From NCBI GenBank assembly GCA_964609965.1, contig CAZSTS010000010.1, positions 1-64,000 on the forward strand: DNA of 64,000 bases, written 5' to 3'. Under the pieces are notes generated by a model. It made no database searches. It worked only from the letters and a program-made list of their open reading frames with translations, and was not told the origin of the DNA. A program made the translations under genes and the position numbers. The stretch's first letter is position 1. Each line of letters begins with the position of its first letter. This document shows positions 43,003 through 50,971 of this stretch, piece after piece. Source of the stretch: JAHJDR01 sp964609965 (lineage in GTDB: Bacteria > UBA10199 > JADGCS01).

Positions 43003-44451
43003 ATGGGATACATAACAGCTAATAATTTAATGTGTGCAAATCTGGGACTTGTGCCTGCGACAGTAGGAGAAGTAGGTGTAGATTTACGCAATTTTGGCAA
43101 CGTTGATGGCGATTTAATGCAGCGAGCTCAGATGCGAGAAACTGAAGCATCTGCTTCTAGGGGAGGAATGGTTGTTATAGAACCAGATGCTGATGTTGTC
43201 GACTTTACTGTTGATTGTACTTACAGGCCTGGGCAAAAATCTGTTAGGCAACCAACTTTATGGCAAGATCCAAACGCGATGGTATGCTGTGCAGCGCCTC
43301 GATCTCACATCGATGGTTTTACATCTGCGCAAATAGCCGATGCCATGATTGAGCAACTTCCTTTTGATGACGTTTTTTCTCGTGCAGTTGTACAACTCCT
43401 TCAGCAGTGTGCTGGAATATATGCGCTTACAGATGGAAGACCATGTAATGGTATGTATCCCCTAAGTCTTATGCGTAAAGTGAATCGACTTTATTATTTG
43501 TATTATAATTTAGCTTTGCCTGTGACTCAGCGCGTAGGGTATCTGAGAGAAAATGCTTTAACAGGTACTGGAGAAGGTATTGATGAGACATGTCGTAGTC
43601 TTTGCGAAATATGCGATGATGAAGTTAGTGAAATAGCTCATGAGCAGGTTTTTCCAAGATTGCTGAGTCTCTGCCTCCATAATGCTAATGAGGCTAATAT
43701 TGAGATATCGGCTTCTGCAAAAGATGGTCAGCATTTTGCGGGGAGACTTATAAGCATGTATGAAAGTTTCTGTTCAAGAAATCCAGAATACAATTGTGAT
43801 ATTATTATAGGAAGCGAAACGGCTTTTGGAACGCGTTCAGTGACAGTTTGTATTCGTGGTCCCAATGCTTTGAGTTTGTTTCAATCTGAATCAGGAGTTC
43901 ATAAATTTGAGAGTAAGTCTGTAAAAGGATCTGGACGAAAAAAAACAGGCGGAAAAGTACATACACAACTTGTGAATGTACTTGTTCTTCCACCGATTCA
44001 AATGGAGAATGGATTCACTGAAGGAGAGCTTGAAGTGAGTTATTACAGTGGAACAGGCGCTGGTGGAATGGGCAGAAACGCTCATCAAAAGTGCGTGCGT
44101 ATTTTGCACAGACCAACAGGGATAATCACAACAGGTTCTAATTCGCGTTCTAAAGAAGGTAATTTTGCTTTAGCAAGACAACGAATGATTGCAGCGCTTG
44201 ATAGACGTGCTGCACTCCAAATGCGTTCTGAACGAGCTGACTTGTGGGCTGAACGTCCTGAAAGTTCTATTGTTCGTAGTTATGAATTTGACAGGGGTAT
44301 GGTGAGTGAAAGAGTGCATGGTGAAAAACGGGAATATCAGTTGGTTGGTTTTATAGCAGGTAATATCAATGAATCGCTCACGCTTGCTCAGCAACAACTT
44401 CTTTTACAAGCTATTCTTAATGAATTGGAAGAAATGGAAGGATTGGGATAA
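43003..44451 (+). CDS. Class I release-factor paralogue with GGM in place of GGQ
   Basis: From the ATG at 43003 there are 482 residues. About 190-340 align with RF domains 1 and 2 (DETCRSLCEICDDEVSEIA, FAGRLISMYE, ESGVHKFES), 340-400 with the RF-1 domain (SYYSGTGAGGMGRNAHQKC, then RPTGI) and the C-terminus with RSYEFDRG...VSERV. The catalytic GGQ is GGM (354-356). Where RF1 has PxT and RF2 SPF, the loop reads ESKSVKGSGRKK, so stop-codon reading is probably lost. Residues 1-~180 are an unrelated extension. The frame is intact and the RF fold is kept, so selection for another ribosomal role is likely. It lies 129 bases after typA. Confidence 0.85.
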   Translation: MGYITANNLMCANLGLVPATVGEVGVDLRNFGNVDGDLMQRAQMRETEASASRGGMVVIEPDADVVDFTVDCTYRPGQKSVRQPTLWQDPNAMVCCAAPRSHIDGFTSAQIADAMIEQLPFDDVFSRAVVQLLQQCAGIYALTDGRPCNGMYPLSLMRKVNRLYYLYYNLALPVTQRVGYLRENALTGTGEGIDETCRSLCEICDDEVSEIAHEQVFPRLLSLCLHNANEANIEISASAKDGQHFAGRLISMYESFCSRNPEYNCDIIIGSETAFGTRSVTVCIRGPNALSLFQSESGVHKFESKSVKGSGRKKTGGKVHTQLVNVLVLPPIQMENGFTEGELEVSYYSGTGAGGMGRNAHQKCVRILHRPTGIITTGSNSRSKEGNFALARQRMIAALDRRAALQMRSERADLWAERPESSIVRSYEFDRGMVSERVHGEKREYQLVGFIAGNINESLTLAQQQLLLQAILNELEEMEGLG

Positions 44452-44615
44452 ATTTAAACCCATTTCATGCTTATCATCGATGTATGTTTCATGATGATAA
44501 AGGCAAAATCCATAGACAAACCCATATTGATTACATGTTCATTAACACTCTCAATTTCTCTAATATACATAGTCTGTTTATTGGTTTAATCTGACTATAA
44601 AATGGGTAAAATTTG

Positions 44616-44638
44616 GAAAAAGTGACGGTCACTTTTTC
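44616..44638. terminator. Bidirectional palindromic terminator
   Basis: GAAAAAGTGAC and GTCACTTTTTC form a near-perfect palindrome with A/T ends on both sides, so it can stop the release-factor paralogue transcript and the convergent membrane-protein transcript. It overlaps the last codons of the minus-strand gene. Confidence 0.75.
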
Positions 44639-45075
44639 AATTGGAAGTGTTTCTCCTTCAAACCTCTTACCCTGAGGCAAATGCCACTCAAACGACCGCT
44701 CATCAGTCCCAAAATCACACACATAATAACATCAGTCCAAAAAGTGAGTTCTGGTACATGACCAGTAAACACTTTTGCAATAACAAGGAGCACAATGAGG
44801 GCAAAGTAGATGCGGTCAAAGGAGAATGTGATGTGCTGAGTTTCTTGGTGCACGTGCATGGGGACTAATTTTCGCATGGAATAGCCTACCAGCGTGAAGG
44901 GACCAAAGATGAGCAGGGCATCTATCAAGGTGAAGAACCCTGCTTGAATATCTTTGTACAGCGCAAGAATAAAAATTACGCTGAATATAGCTAAAACAAT
45001 ACTACGTATCCATATTTTTGCACGACTGCGTTTAATGAACGGAGGAGGGGTATGCGAGGTTTTGTTAATGCTCAA
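44629..45075 (-). CDS. Small four-helix membrane protein
   Basis: This 148-residue protein of unknown family has hydrophobic segments near residues ~25-45, 50-68, 88-108 and 112-132, a basic N-terminus and a basic tail. The middle HVHQETQHITFSFDR could be a loop between helix pairs. It is close to, and on the same strand as, the small lipoprotein gene upstream, with a 14-base gap, so the two are probably cotranscribed. Confidence 0.65.
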   Translation of the reverse strand: MSINKTSHTPPPFIKRSRAKIWIRSIVLAIFSVIFILALYKDIQAGFFTLIDALLIFGPFTLVGYSMRKLVPMHVHQETQHITFSFDRIYFALIVLLVIAKVFTGHVPELTFWTDVIMCVILGLMSGRLSGICLRVRGLKEKHFQLKK

Positions 45076-45089
45076 GGACCGCTGTTAGT

Positions 45090-45605
45090 TTAATGGAAGT
45101 AAGCAGAAAAAGTAGAACTACAAGTGCCTGACTCTCCACTATCACTATTACTCCACGCAACAGATGCTGTCACACTAAAGGTCTCTGATAGAATGTCGGA
45201 TTCAAAGTCAACACTGGTGCAAGATACTGTATCGGTTTCGGTGTATGAATCAACAGTTTCTGACATTGTAGCTCCCCAATAGAGAGTGTCTCCAGAGACT
45301 TTTCCTGATACGCCACTAAGCGTAACAACGACTTCATCATCAGTTGCGCATGTTCCAGAAATGGCTACATCATTATCAGTAACAACCATATCAAGAAGGC
45401 AGACAATTGCGTCAGGTGCATACGCGCAAGTGCTAGTGGTTTGAGTGAGAGTTAGGGTCCATTGACCGAGTTCAGCAGTGTTGAGATCAACTGTGGGTGT
45501 TGATGGAGAGGAGGGAGCGCATGATAAATCAGCGCTAGAACCACTTCCGCTACCACCACAGTTAATAAGTAATAGTATTGTTGCAAATACAACTAAATAA
45601 CGCAT
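45090..45605 (-). CDS. Small lipoprotein, Cys- and Thr/Ser-rich
   Basis: The signal peptide ends in lipobox LINC (Cys16), followed by a GGSGSGSS linker. The mature part (~150 residues) is beta-rich and has about seven further cysteines, probably disulfide-bonded outside the cytoplasm. The Cys-Gly-Gly start of the mature protein is shared with the large lipoprotein at 61267 (QCGGNGSG). I recognise no domain. Confidence 0.7.
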   Translation of the reverse strand: MRYLVVFATILLLINCGGSGSGSSADLSCAPSSPSTPTVDLNTAELGQWTLTLTQTTSTCAYAPDAIVCLLDMVVTDNDVAISGTCATDDEVVVTLSGVSGKVSGDTLYWGATMSETVDSYTETDTVSCTSVDFESDILSETFSVTASVAWSNSDSGESGTCSSTFSAYFH

Positions 45606-45705
45606 AATTTCCCTTTCTTAGTAGTTTAATAAAAAATCCTTACTATATTAATTAATTAAGGTCCATAATAAATAAAATGTGAAAAAAAGGCATGAAATTC
45701 GTCAG

Positions 45706-45734
45706 TTGACACGTATGTGATGGTTACGTATAGA
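45706..45734 (+). promoter_or_regulatory. Strong sigma70 promoter of tRNA-Phe
   Basis: TTGACA, exactly 17 bases, then TATAGA. It is the best consensus match seen in the window and points at the tRNA gene, 127 bases downstream. Confidence 0.7.
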
Positions 45735-45832
45735 CGGCATTCTCAAAAACCTCATGTGATTGATTTAGGTCAATAACATGGGTTGGTAGAGGGTTCATCT
45801 TCGCATTCGATAATCGCATGAGTTGATGGATG

Positions 45833-45860
45833 GTTTGATTTTTTTATTAAAAAATCAAAC
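45833..45860 (+). repeat. Perfect 12-bp hairpin abutting the tRNA 5' end
   Basis: GTTTGATTTTTT and AAAAAATCAAAC pair perfectly around a TATT loop. The stem ends at the base before G1 of the tRNA, that is at the RNase P cleavage site of the precursor. Confidence 0.75.
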
Positions 45861-45933
<73 letters not shown>

Positions 45934-45941
45934 CAAAAAAA

Positions 45942-45975
45942 AGCCCGCACCTTTTGGTGCTGGGCTTTTTTTTTG
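45942..45975 (+). terminator. Intrinsic terminator of tRNA-Phe
   Basis: AGCCCGCACC, loop TTTT, GGTGCTGGGCT and nine T's, eight bases after the tRNA. Confidence 0.92.
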
Positions 45976-46003
45976 TGTTATTGGTAGAAATGACCGATGA
46001 TAT

Positions 46004-46270
46004 GAGGATTTTCAGTCCTCATGAGAGACAGACTGTCAGTCGGTAGAGTAGCTCGAGCAGGCAAACGAATGCCCAAAGGCATTCGGAAAACTGCGAGAGG
46101 AAAATCCTCGTGTCGCCTCTCTCTCATAAAGCTCCTGAACGTTGCTTTATTCGTTCGCCGCTTCAACTCACTGTCATTCATTCGCTGGGCAGCTCTTTCA
46201 TTATTCGCTTTCGCGCGTTCGTCTCAGCTTCGCTTCACTAGGTCGTTCAGCTCAGCCGCCCCTGCCCACT
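46004..46270. pseudogene. Degenerate, interrupted tRNA-Phe copy
   Basis: An inverted copy of the anticodon arm (GAGGATTTTCAGTCCTC) lies at 46004-46020. Then follow a D-arm-like GTCAGTCGGTAGAGTAG, the hairpin element at 46053, GAAAATCCTCGTGTCG (3' half of the anticodon arm and beyond), ~150 unrelated bases, and a perfect tRNA 3' end CCGCCCCTGCCCAC at 46257-46270 followed by a terminator. It is a tRNA-Phe duplicate broken in the anticodon arm and before the T-arm. Two small minus-strand reading frames here are by-products. Confidence 0.75.
46053..46099 (+). repeat. Covarying hairpin element, copy 1
   Basis: Structure: outer GCAG/CTGC, internal loop GCAAAC/GGAAAA, inner stem GAATGCC/GGCATTC, loop CAAA, then GAGAG. 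It sits between the D-arm and the 3' side of the anticodon arm of a tRNA-Phe-like sequence. Confidence 0.85.
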
Positions 46271-46272
46271 TA

Positions 46273-46313
46273 AAACCTTTAGTACCCTTGTGGTACTAAA
46301 GGTTTTTTTTTTT
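46273..46313 (+). terminator. Intrinsic terminator after the tRNA-like 3' end
   Basis: AAACCTTTAGTACC, a five-base loop, GGTACTAAAGGTTT and a run of T's. It still follows the pseudo-tRNA 3' end as it would a functional tRNA. Confidence 0.88.
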
Positions 46314-46350
46314 GGAATAGGTAGGAATTGAACCTGAGTGAGCGCCGAGC

Positions 46351-46398
46351 CTCGTGCAGGCAAACTTGTGCCCAAAGGCACAAGGCAAACTGCGAGAG
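46351..46398 (+). repeat. Covarying hairpin element, copy 2
   Basis: Same plan as copy 1 with inner stem TTGTGCC/GGCACAA, loop CAAA and internal loop GCAAAC/GGCAAA. Here the outer stem is extended by CCTCG/CGAGG. Confidence 0.85.
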
Positions 46399-46548
46399 CG
46401 AGGAAAATAAATGCGACGAATAGGAGTATTTTGTCAGCGAACGAAGGTGGGTTCGAAGTCGAGTGAGCGTTTAGCGAACCTAAAGACTGAGGACAATTCC
46501 GCCTATTTTCTGTCCTCATTCGATACTGGCTGTCAGTCGGTAGAGTAG

Positions 46549-46597
46549 CTCGAGCAGGCAAACTCATGCCCAAAGGCATGAGGCAAACTGCAAGAGA
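46549..46597 (+). repeat. Covarying hairpin element, copy 3
   Basis: Same plan with inner stem TCATGCC/GGCATGA, loop CAAA and outer GCAG/CTGC. It follows a tRNA D-arm-like sequence, as copy 1 does. Confidence 0.85.
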
Positions 46598-46721
46598 GAA
46601 AATCCTTATATCTGATTATACGGTTAGTGAGCGTAAAGACTGAAGACAATTCCGCATGCGAGAGGAAAATCCTCTATGTTTTTAACCCATTCAAAAGTGG
46701 GTACGTTATTTTGACCGATTG

Positions 46722-46750
46722 TTGACTGGCACCTTTTGATCCACTATCGT
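46722..46750 (+). promoter_or_regulatory. Sigma70-type promoter of the hydrolase gene
   Basis: TTGACT, 17 bases and TATCGT, 43 bases upstream of the ATG at 46793, which has AGGTGG as ribosome binding site. Confidence 0.5.
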
Positions 46751-46792
46751 TTACATCGCACACATGATTAAATTTAATTTTATAGGTGGAAT

Positions 46793-47674
46793 ATGAACAA
46801 AACCTTTCTCTGCAAAACTAACGATGGCAGACAAATCGAAGTTTACAAGGGAGGTTATGAGAAAGGGCCTGTTATTCTTGCCCATCATGGCTCGCCCAGT
46901 GAAGCTGGACTTTGGAGTCTTTGGCATGAAGTCGCTCAAGAAAAGAAATTCCAGATAATTTCAATTACACGTCCTGGATATGCACAATCAGAAAGAAAAC
47001 CTGGCCGAAATGTGGCAAGCGTTGTTCCTGATGTGAAGGATGTATTAGATTCACTCGGTATTGATCACTTTGTAACAATTGGTTGGTCAGGCGGAGGCCC
47101 TCACGCACTTGCTTGTGCAACACTGATGCCTGATAAGTGCTTAGGAGTAGCTTCCTTAGCTGGTGCTGCTCCATATGGTAAGAAAGATTTTGATTTTTTA
47201 AAAGATATGGGGCCTGAAAATGTTGAAGAGTTTGGTGCAGCATTAGAAGGCGAAGCAAATTACAAAAAATGGCTTGAGAAAAATGCAATTTCGTATCGTA
47301 CAGTCACTGAATCAGATATCATTGATGCTTTTGGTGGTTTGTTGCCAGATGTAGATAAAAAAGCTTTAGTTGGTGGTTATGCTAAGTCCCTTGCAGCTTC
47401 GTTACAATACGCTCTAAAAGATGGCTTTGATGGATGGATTGATGATGGCCTAGCCTTTGTTTCTGATTGGGGATTTGAAGTTAACAAGGTTAAAGTTCCA
47501 GTAACTGTGTGGCATGGCGAACTCGATCTCATGGCTCCTATAGACCATGGACAATGGCTTGCGAACAATATCCCAAATGCAAAATATAATTTTGTAAAAG
47601 GTCATGGACATATTTCATTAGGAATGGATTATAAGAATGCAATTATAGATGATTTGCTTTTGCATTTTAAGTAA
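46793..47674 (+). CDS. Alpha/beta hydrolase
   Basis: This cytoplasmic 293-residue hydrolase has the nucleophile elbow GWSGGGPHALA (Ser ~103), oxyanion region LAHHGSPSEAGLW near the N-terminus, acid in HGELDLMAPIDHG and the catalytic His in GHGHISLG. The layout is closest to proline-iminopeptidase/haloalkane-dehalogenase-type folds, and the substrate is unknown. It is followed after six bases by azlC, so they may share a transcript. Confidence 0.88.
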   Translation: MNKTFLCKTNDGRQIEVYKGGYEKGPVILAHHGSPSEAGLWSLWHEVAQEKKFQIISITRPGYAQSERKPGRNVASVVPDVKDVLDSLGIDHFVTIGWSGGGPHALACATLMPDKCLGVASLAGAAPYGKKDFDFLKDMGPENVEEFGAALEGEANYKKWLEKNAISYRTVTESDIIDAFGGLLPDVDKKALVGGYAKSLAASLQYALKDGFDGWIDDGLAFVSDWGFEVNKVKVPVTVWHGELDLMAPIDHGQWLANNIPNAKYNFVKGHGHISLGMDYKNAIIDDLLLHFK

Positions 47675-47680
47675 CTAAAA

Positions 47681-48373
47681 ATGCCCACCCAATCCCAAAA
47701 TCCCTTCCTCTCAGGTGTGATAGTCGCATTACCTATTATCGTAGGCTACATGGCAGTGGGAATTCCCTTTGGTGTGCTTGGGGCAAAGATGGGAATCCCT
47801 GCGTGGATCTTGGTTTTGATGAGTATTTTTATTTTTGCTGGTTCAGCGCAATACGTAGCTATTCAATTATTAAGCATTGGCTCTGGATTCCTGCCTATTA
47901 TTTCAGCAACATTTATTCTCAATTTACGACATTTTCTCATGGCTACATCCCTTGGTGATGCGTTGCCAAAGGTCAGACTTCCTTTTCTCACTTATTTAGC
48001 ACAATCCATCACTGACGAAACCTTTGGAATGAATATTGTTAAGCTAGACAAAGAAAAAAACCTGCATCCCATGAATGTCTTGGGAACGAATTTACTGGCT
48101 CATACATCTTGGGTTGTAGCCACAGCGATTGGGGCAGTGTTGGGGAACGTGATTCCTATTCAACCTATATACACAGCAGGGGCTTTGCCAATCATGTTTG
48201 CTGTTTTATTAGCTCTACAGATAAAAAATGTTTTTCATGTGATTTTGGCATTATTTTCGATTGTTTTGACAGTGGTTTTACTAAAACTCTTATCAGGTTC
48301 ATGGCCGTTTTTGATAACAGCTTTGATAGTTCCAACTTTGGCCACAATTATTGAGGTAAAGCGCGGAAAATGA
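47681..48373 (+). CDS. azlC: Branched-chain amino acid exporter, AzlC family
   Basis: This 230-residue, multi-helix inner-membrane protein is the large subunit of the AzlCD exporter. Family blocks are GIPFGVLGAKMG, FIFAGSAQYVAIQLL and NLRHFLMATSL, followed by DETFGMN. The stop overlaps the azlD start by four bases. Confidence 0.92.
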   Translation: MPTQSQNPFLSGVIVALPIIVGYMAVGIPFGVLGAKMGIPAWILVLMSIFIFAGSAQYVAIQLLSIGSGFLPIISATFILNLRHFLMATSLGDALPKVRLPFLTYLAQSITDETFGMNIVKLDKEKNLHPMNVLGTNLLAHTSWVVATAIGAVLGNVIPIQPIYTAGALPIMFAVLLALQIKNVFHVILALFSIVLTVVLLKLLSGSWPFLITALIVPTLATIIEVKRGK

Positions 48374-48708
48374 GTAATGAGTATTTATTGCTAATCATCC
48401 TAGGCATGTTCATAGTGACGTATCCAGTGCGATTTATTCCCATGGTGTTTTTTAATCGTATTGGCCTGCCTTCGATCTTCAAAACATGGCTGAGCTACAT
48501 GCCTGTTGCTATCTTTGCAGCACTTCTTACACAGATATTTTACAACCAATCCACAGGACAATTCGAGATCGACAAGCAATTTGCCTTGCTCACATCCTGT
48601 CTCGCCACAATCGTTCTTACATATAAGACCAAGTCTATTGGATGGGGATTGGGATTTGGGTTTGGGTTTTATCTTTTAGTGACGTATTTGGCGTTGAATG
48701 TGTTTTGA
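48370..48708 (+). CDS. azlD: AzlD-family small subunit of amino acid exporter
   Basis: This 112-residue protein with about four hydrophobic segments has YPVRFIPMVFFNR and LSYMPVAIFAALL, as in AzlD. The ATGA overlap with azlC indicates translational coupling. Its first codons contain TGAGTAA/TGAGTAT, the same heptamer word as the array at 36531, possibly by chance. Confidence 0.9.
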   Translation: MSNEYLLLIILGMFIVTYPVRFIPMVFFNRIGLPSIFKTWLSYMPVAIFAALLTQIFYNQSTGQFEIDKQFALLTSCLATIVLTYKTKSIGWGLGFGFGFYLLVTYLALNVF

Positions 48709-48720
48709 TGGAAGACTGGA

Positions 48721-49710
48721 TTACCAAGCTTTTCTTGGTATTGATATGCTTCCACTCATACCTCCAAAGCCACCCATTTTAATGCTCATCATGGGTCGAG
48801 CTTTTATTCTATCTTCAGGATCAAATAGGTAACCACGATTGCCGAATACAGATTCTTGTGCATGTCTTTGTTCAGGTACGAATCTAGGTAATCCTTGTAG
48901 ATGAACTTGATTGAGAGCATCTTGCAGCGTGATAAAAGCTCTTTCTCCACTTGAGTTTGTAAGGCTTACAACACTTGTTCTATCGTCAGAATAGATAGCT
49001 TGTATGCCAAAATCAAAGTCTAAGCGCCAACCTCTTGTTCCATCAACTGCAAAGCCATCAGCAGTTGCTTCTGACTGCGCTTGTAACATATCCCAGTATG
49101 TCCATTGAAATTGTGGTTTTGAACGCCAACCATGTTTAAATCCCGCAAATCTTGCGAACTCTGGATTGAAATCTAGGTATCTTCTGATAGTAATACTTTC
49201 CTGTTCGTGTGGAGTACCTTCATCATGATAGGGATTATATAATCTCACACCTCCTATTTGGCCATCCAAAATCCCATCAAATACTGTGGGCTCACCATAA
49301 AGTAAATCAACAACATGCATTGCAGGACCAAATGGAGCCTTTGCGCGGTAAAATTGATAACCTAAACTGTCTGCTTCTGTTCTTGCTGCTTCAAATTGTT
49401 GAAAATCTTGTGGATCATCAGGGCGATAATGCCTTGGTTTGTAATCAGCACCTAAACCAGAAAATCTCACATCTGCTGGAATGGTTTTTTGCTCAAAGCC
49501 AAAACCCCCTGGCATATCAATTCTAGGATGAGCATGATGAAGATAGGGTAACATGAAACCATGTTCTGTGAGAAGAGCAAGATCTGCTCTAACACGATCT
49601 TCTTGTGGGGCTAAGGCTGTGGGATCTCCTTGGCCGTATAAGGCTGGATTAGCAGTAACAGCGCTTTGAACGAGTGCTTGCGCAGCCGGATTTGCTCCAT
49701 ATACTAACAT
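48721..49710 (-). CDS. Hypothetical protein with Gly/Met-rich C-terminus
   Basis: I do not recognise this 329-residue protein. AGGAGATTTAT just before the ATG repeats the ribosome binding site of the unknown gene at 179. The N-terminus (VYGANPAAQALVQSAVTANPAL) is Ala-rich and helical without a signal peptide. The middle is rich in Tyr, His, Asp and Pro, including YLHHAHPRIDMPGG; conserved-looking His/Asp might bind metal, but no known motif fits. The C-terminus reads SIKMGGFGGMSGSISI. Confidence 0.5.
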   Translation of the reverse strand: MLVYGANPAAQALVQSAVTANPALYGQGDPTALAPQEDRVRADLALLTEHGFMLPYLHHAHPRIDMPGGFGFEQKTIPADVRFSGLGADYKPRHYRPDDPQDFQQFEAARTEADSLGYQFYRAKAPFGPAMHVVDLLYGEPTVFDGILDGQIGGVRLYNPYHDEGTPHEQESITIRRYLDFNPEFARFAGFKHGWRSKPQFQWTYWDMLQAQSEATADGFAVDGTRGWRLDFDFGIQAIYSDDRTSVVSLTNSSGERAFITLQDALNQVHLQGLPRFVPEQRHAQESVFGNRGYLFDPEDRIKARPMMSIKMGGFGGMSGSISIPRKAW

Positions 49711-49774
49711 ATAAATCTCCTATTACTATCTTAGTATCGGCAATTTCGATGAAATGTTTTGTGAGAAAGGGATG

Positions 49775-49798
49775 TTCCGTGTCCTTTGGGACACGGAG
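49775..49798. repeat. CCGTGTCC/GGACACGG hairpin (REP-like)
   Basis: An eight-base-pair perfect stem with TTTG loop lies between an unknown gene and the arsenite-transporter gene. It resembles the inner hairpin of the IS200-type element ends (GTCC...GGAC words), so it may be a mobilised REP copy. It could also stop minus-strand transcription. Confidence 0.55.
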
Positions 49799-49803
49799 GG
49801 GGA

Positions 49804-50847
49804 TTAAAAATACTTCCTCTTAATCCAAAGCGCTACACCCACAAGACCTATGAGGACGGGGACTTCGACAAGAGGCCCGATCACTGCGGCAAAGGCAGCG
49901 CCGTGACTGATACCGAATGTGGCCACAGCCACAGCAATGGCGAGTTCAAAATTATTCGAGGCAGCAGTGAAAGAAAGCGTGGTTGATTGTTCATAATTAG
50001 CGCCTGCCTTTTTGCTCAAATAAAACGAAATAAAAAACATCACAGTGAAATAAATGAGTAGAGGAATAGCAATGCGAACCACATCAAAGGGGAGCTCAAT
50101 AATTGTATCACCTTTGAGTGAAAACATGATGATGATGGTGAAGAGAAGGGCGATCAAAGTGATGGGGCTGATTTTAGGAATGAATTTATCTTGATACCAT
50201 TCTCTGCTTTTGATTTTGATAAGCGAATAGCGTGTAATAATTCCTGCCAAAAATGGAATCCCCAAGTAAATAAAAACGCTTTCTGCAATTTGCCCAATAG
50301 TGATGATAACGGTTGTGGCTTTAAGACCAAATAGGGGGGGGAGAACTGTGAGAAAAACAAATGCGTAGATTGAAAAAAAGAAAATTTGAAAAACTGAGTT
50401 AAAAGCTACAAGCCCTGCACAATATTCGGTGTGTCCTTTAGCAAGGTCATTCCACACAAGCACCATGGCAATACACCGGGCGAGCCCAATCAGAATTAAG
50501 CCAGCCATGTATTCTGGTTTGTCATGAAGAAAAGTGATAGCAAGACCAAACATGAGCAAAGGACCAATCACCCAATTTTGTATTAAAGAGAGTATCAAGA
50601 CCTTTCGGTTCTTGAAGACCTGACCCATTTCCTCATATTTAACCTTGGCTAGAGGAGGGTACATCATCAAAATCAAGCCAATGGCAATGGGAATGGATGT
50701 TGTGCCAATGCTAAATTTGTTCAAAAAAGGAACCAGCTCTGGCAAGAGATAGCCACTGAGAACCCCCAGACCCATAGCCAAAAATATCCAGAGGGTGAGA
50801 AATCGATCAAGAAATGATAGCTTTTTAATAACTGGGTTTGAGTTCAT
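49804..50847 (-). CDS. acr3: ACR3-family arsenite efflux permease
   Basis: This 347-residue transporter has about ten hydrophobic helices. Family signatures are IGLARCIAMVLVWNDLAKG, with the essential Cys, and LIQNWVIGPLLMFGLA; the final conserved region includes TLSFTAASNNFELAIAVA. It exports As(III) or Sb(III). No arsR or arsC gene is adjacent, so regulation and arsenate reduction must be encoded elsewhere. It is divergent from the SlyD-like gene. Confidence 0.93.
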   Translation of the reverse strand: MNSNPVIKKLSFLDRFLTLWIFLAMGLGVLSGYLLPELVPFLNKFSIGTTSIPIAIGLILMMYPPLAKVKYEEMGQVFKNRKVLILSLIQNWVIGPLLMFGLAITFLHDKPEYMAGLILIGLARCIAMVLVWNDLAKGHTEYCAGLVAFNSVFQIFFFSIYAFVFLTVLPPLFGLKATTVIITIGQIAESVFIYLGIPFLAGIITRYSLIKIKSREWYQDKFIPKISPITLIALLFTIIIMFSLKGDTIIELPFDVVRIAIPLLIYFTVMFFISFYLSKKAGANYEQSTTLSFTAASNNFELAIAVAVATFGISHGAAFAAVIGPLVEVPVLIGLVGVALWIKRKYF

Positions 50848-50898
50848 GTTCCATCCTTTTGAAGGTTAGGTATTACAGTAAATAATATATAATAAAAT

Positions 50899-50914
50899 TG
50901 GCATCTTTTTAGCA
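50899..50914 (+). promoter_or_regulatory. Possible sigma54 promoter for the SlyD-like gene
   Basis: TTGGCATCTTTTTAGCA has GG and GC separated by exactly ten bases. The -12 half is TAGCA rather than TTGCA, so it is weaker than the sites at 55320 and 61196. Confidence 0.35.
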
Positions 50915-50971
50915 ATTATGTAATATAAATCAAATAATTGGTATATTTACTAACTCAATGGGGAGATAACA

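Larger units (their letters stand above)
46321..46670. pseudogene. Further tRNA-derived debris
   Basis: The region contains GGAATTGAACC (inverted T-arm words), AGACTGAGGACAATTCCGCC, a second GTCAGTCGGTAGAGTAG (46532-46548), GAAGACAATTCCGC and GAGGAAAATCCTC. It carries hairpin copies 2 and 3. No complete cloverleaf can be folded. Confidence 0.65.

Noticed and set aside
45978..46579. Two minus-strand reading frames (45978-46181 and 46247-46579) sharing MPLG and LPARATLPTDS
   Set aside because: They are translations of tRNA-derived and hairpin-repeat sequence; shared residues reflect the repeat, and there are no ribosome binding sites.
48370..48385. TGAGTAA-TGAGTAT at the azlD start as a heptad array
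   Set aside because: Only two units within coding sequence whose residues fit the family; chance is sufficient.
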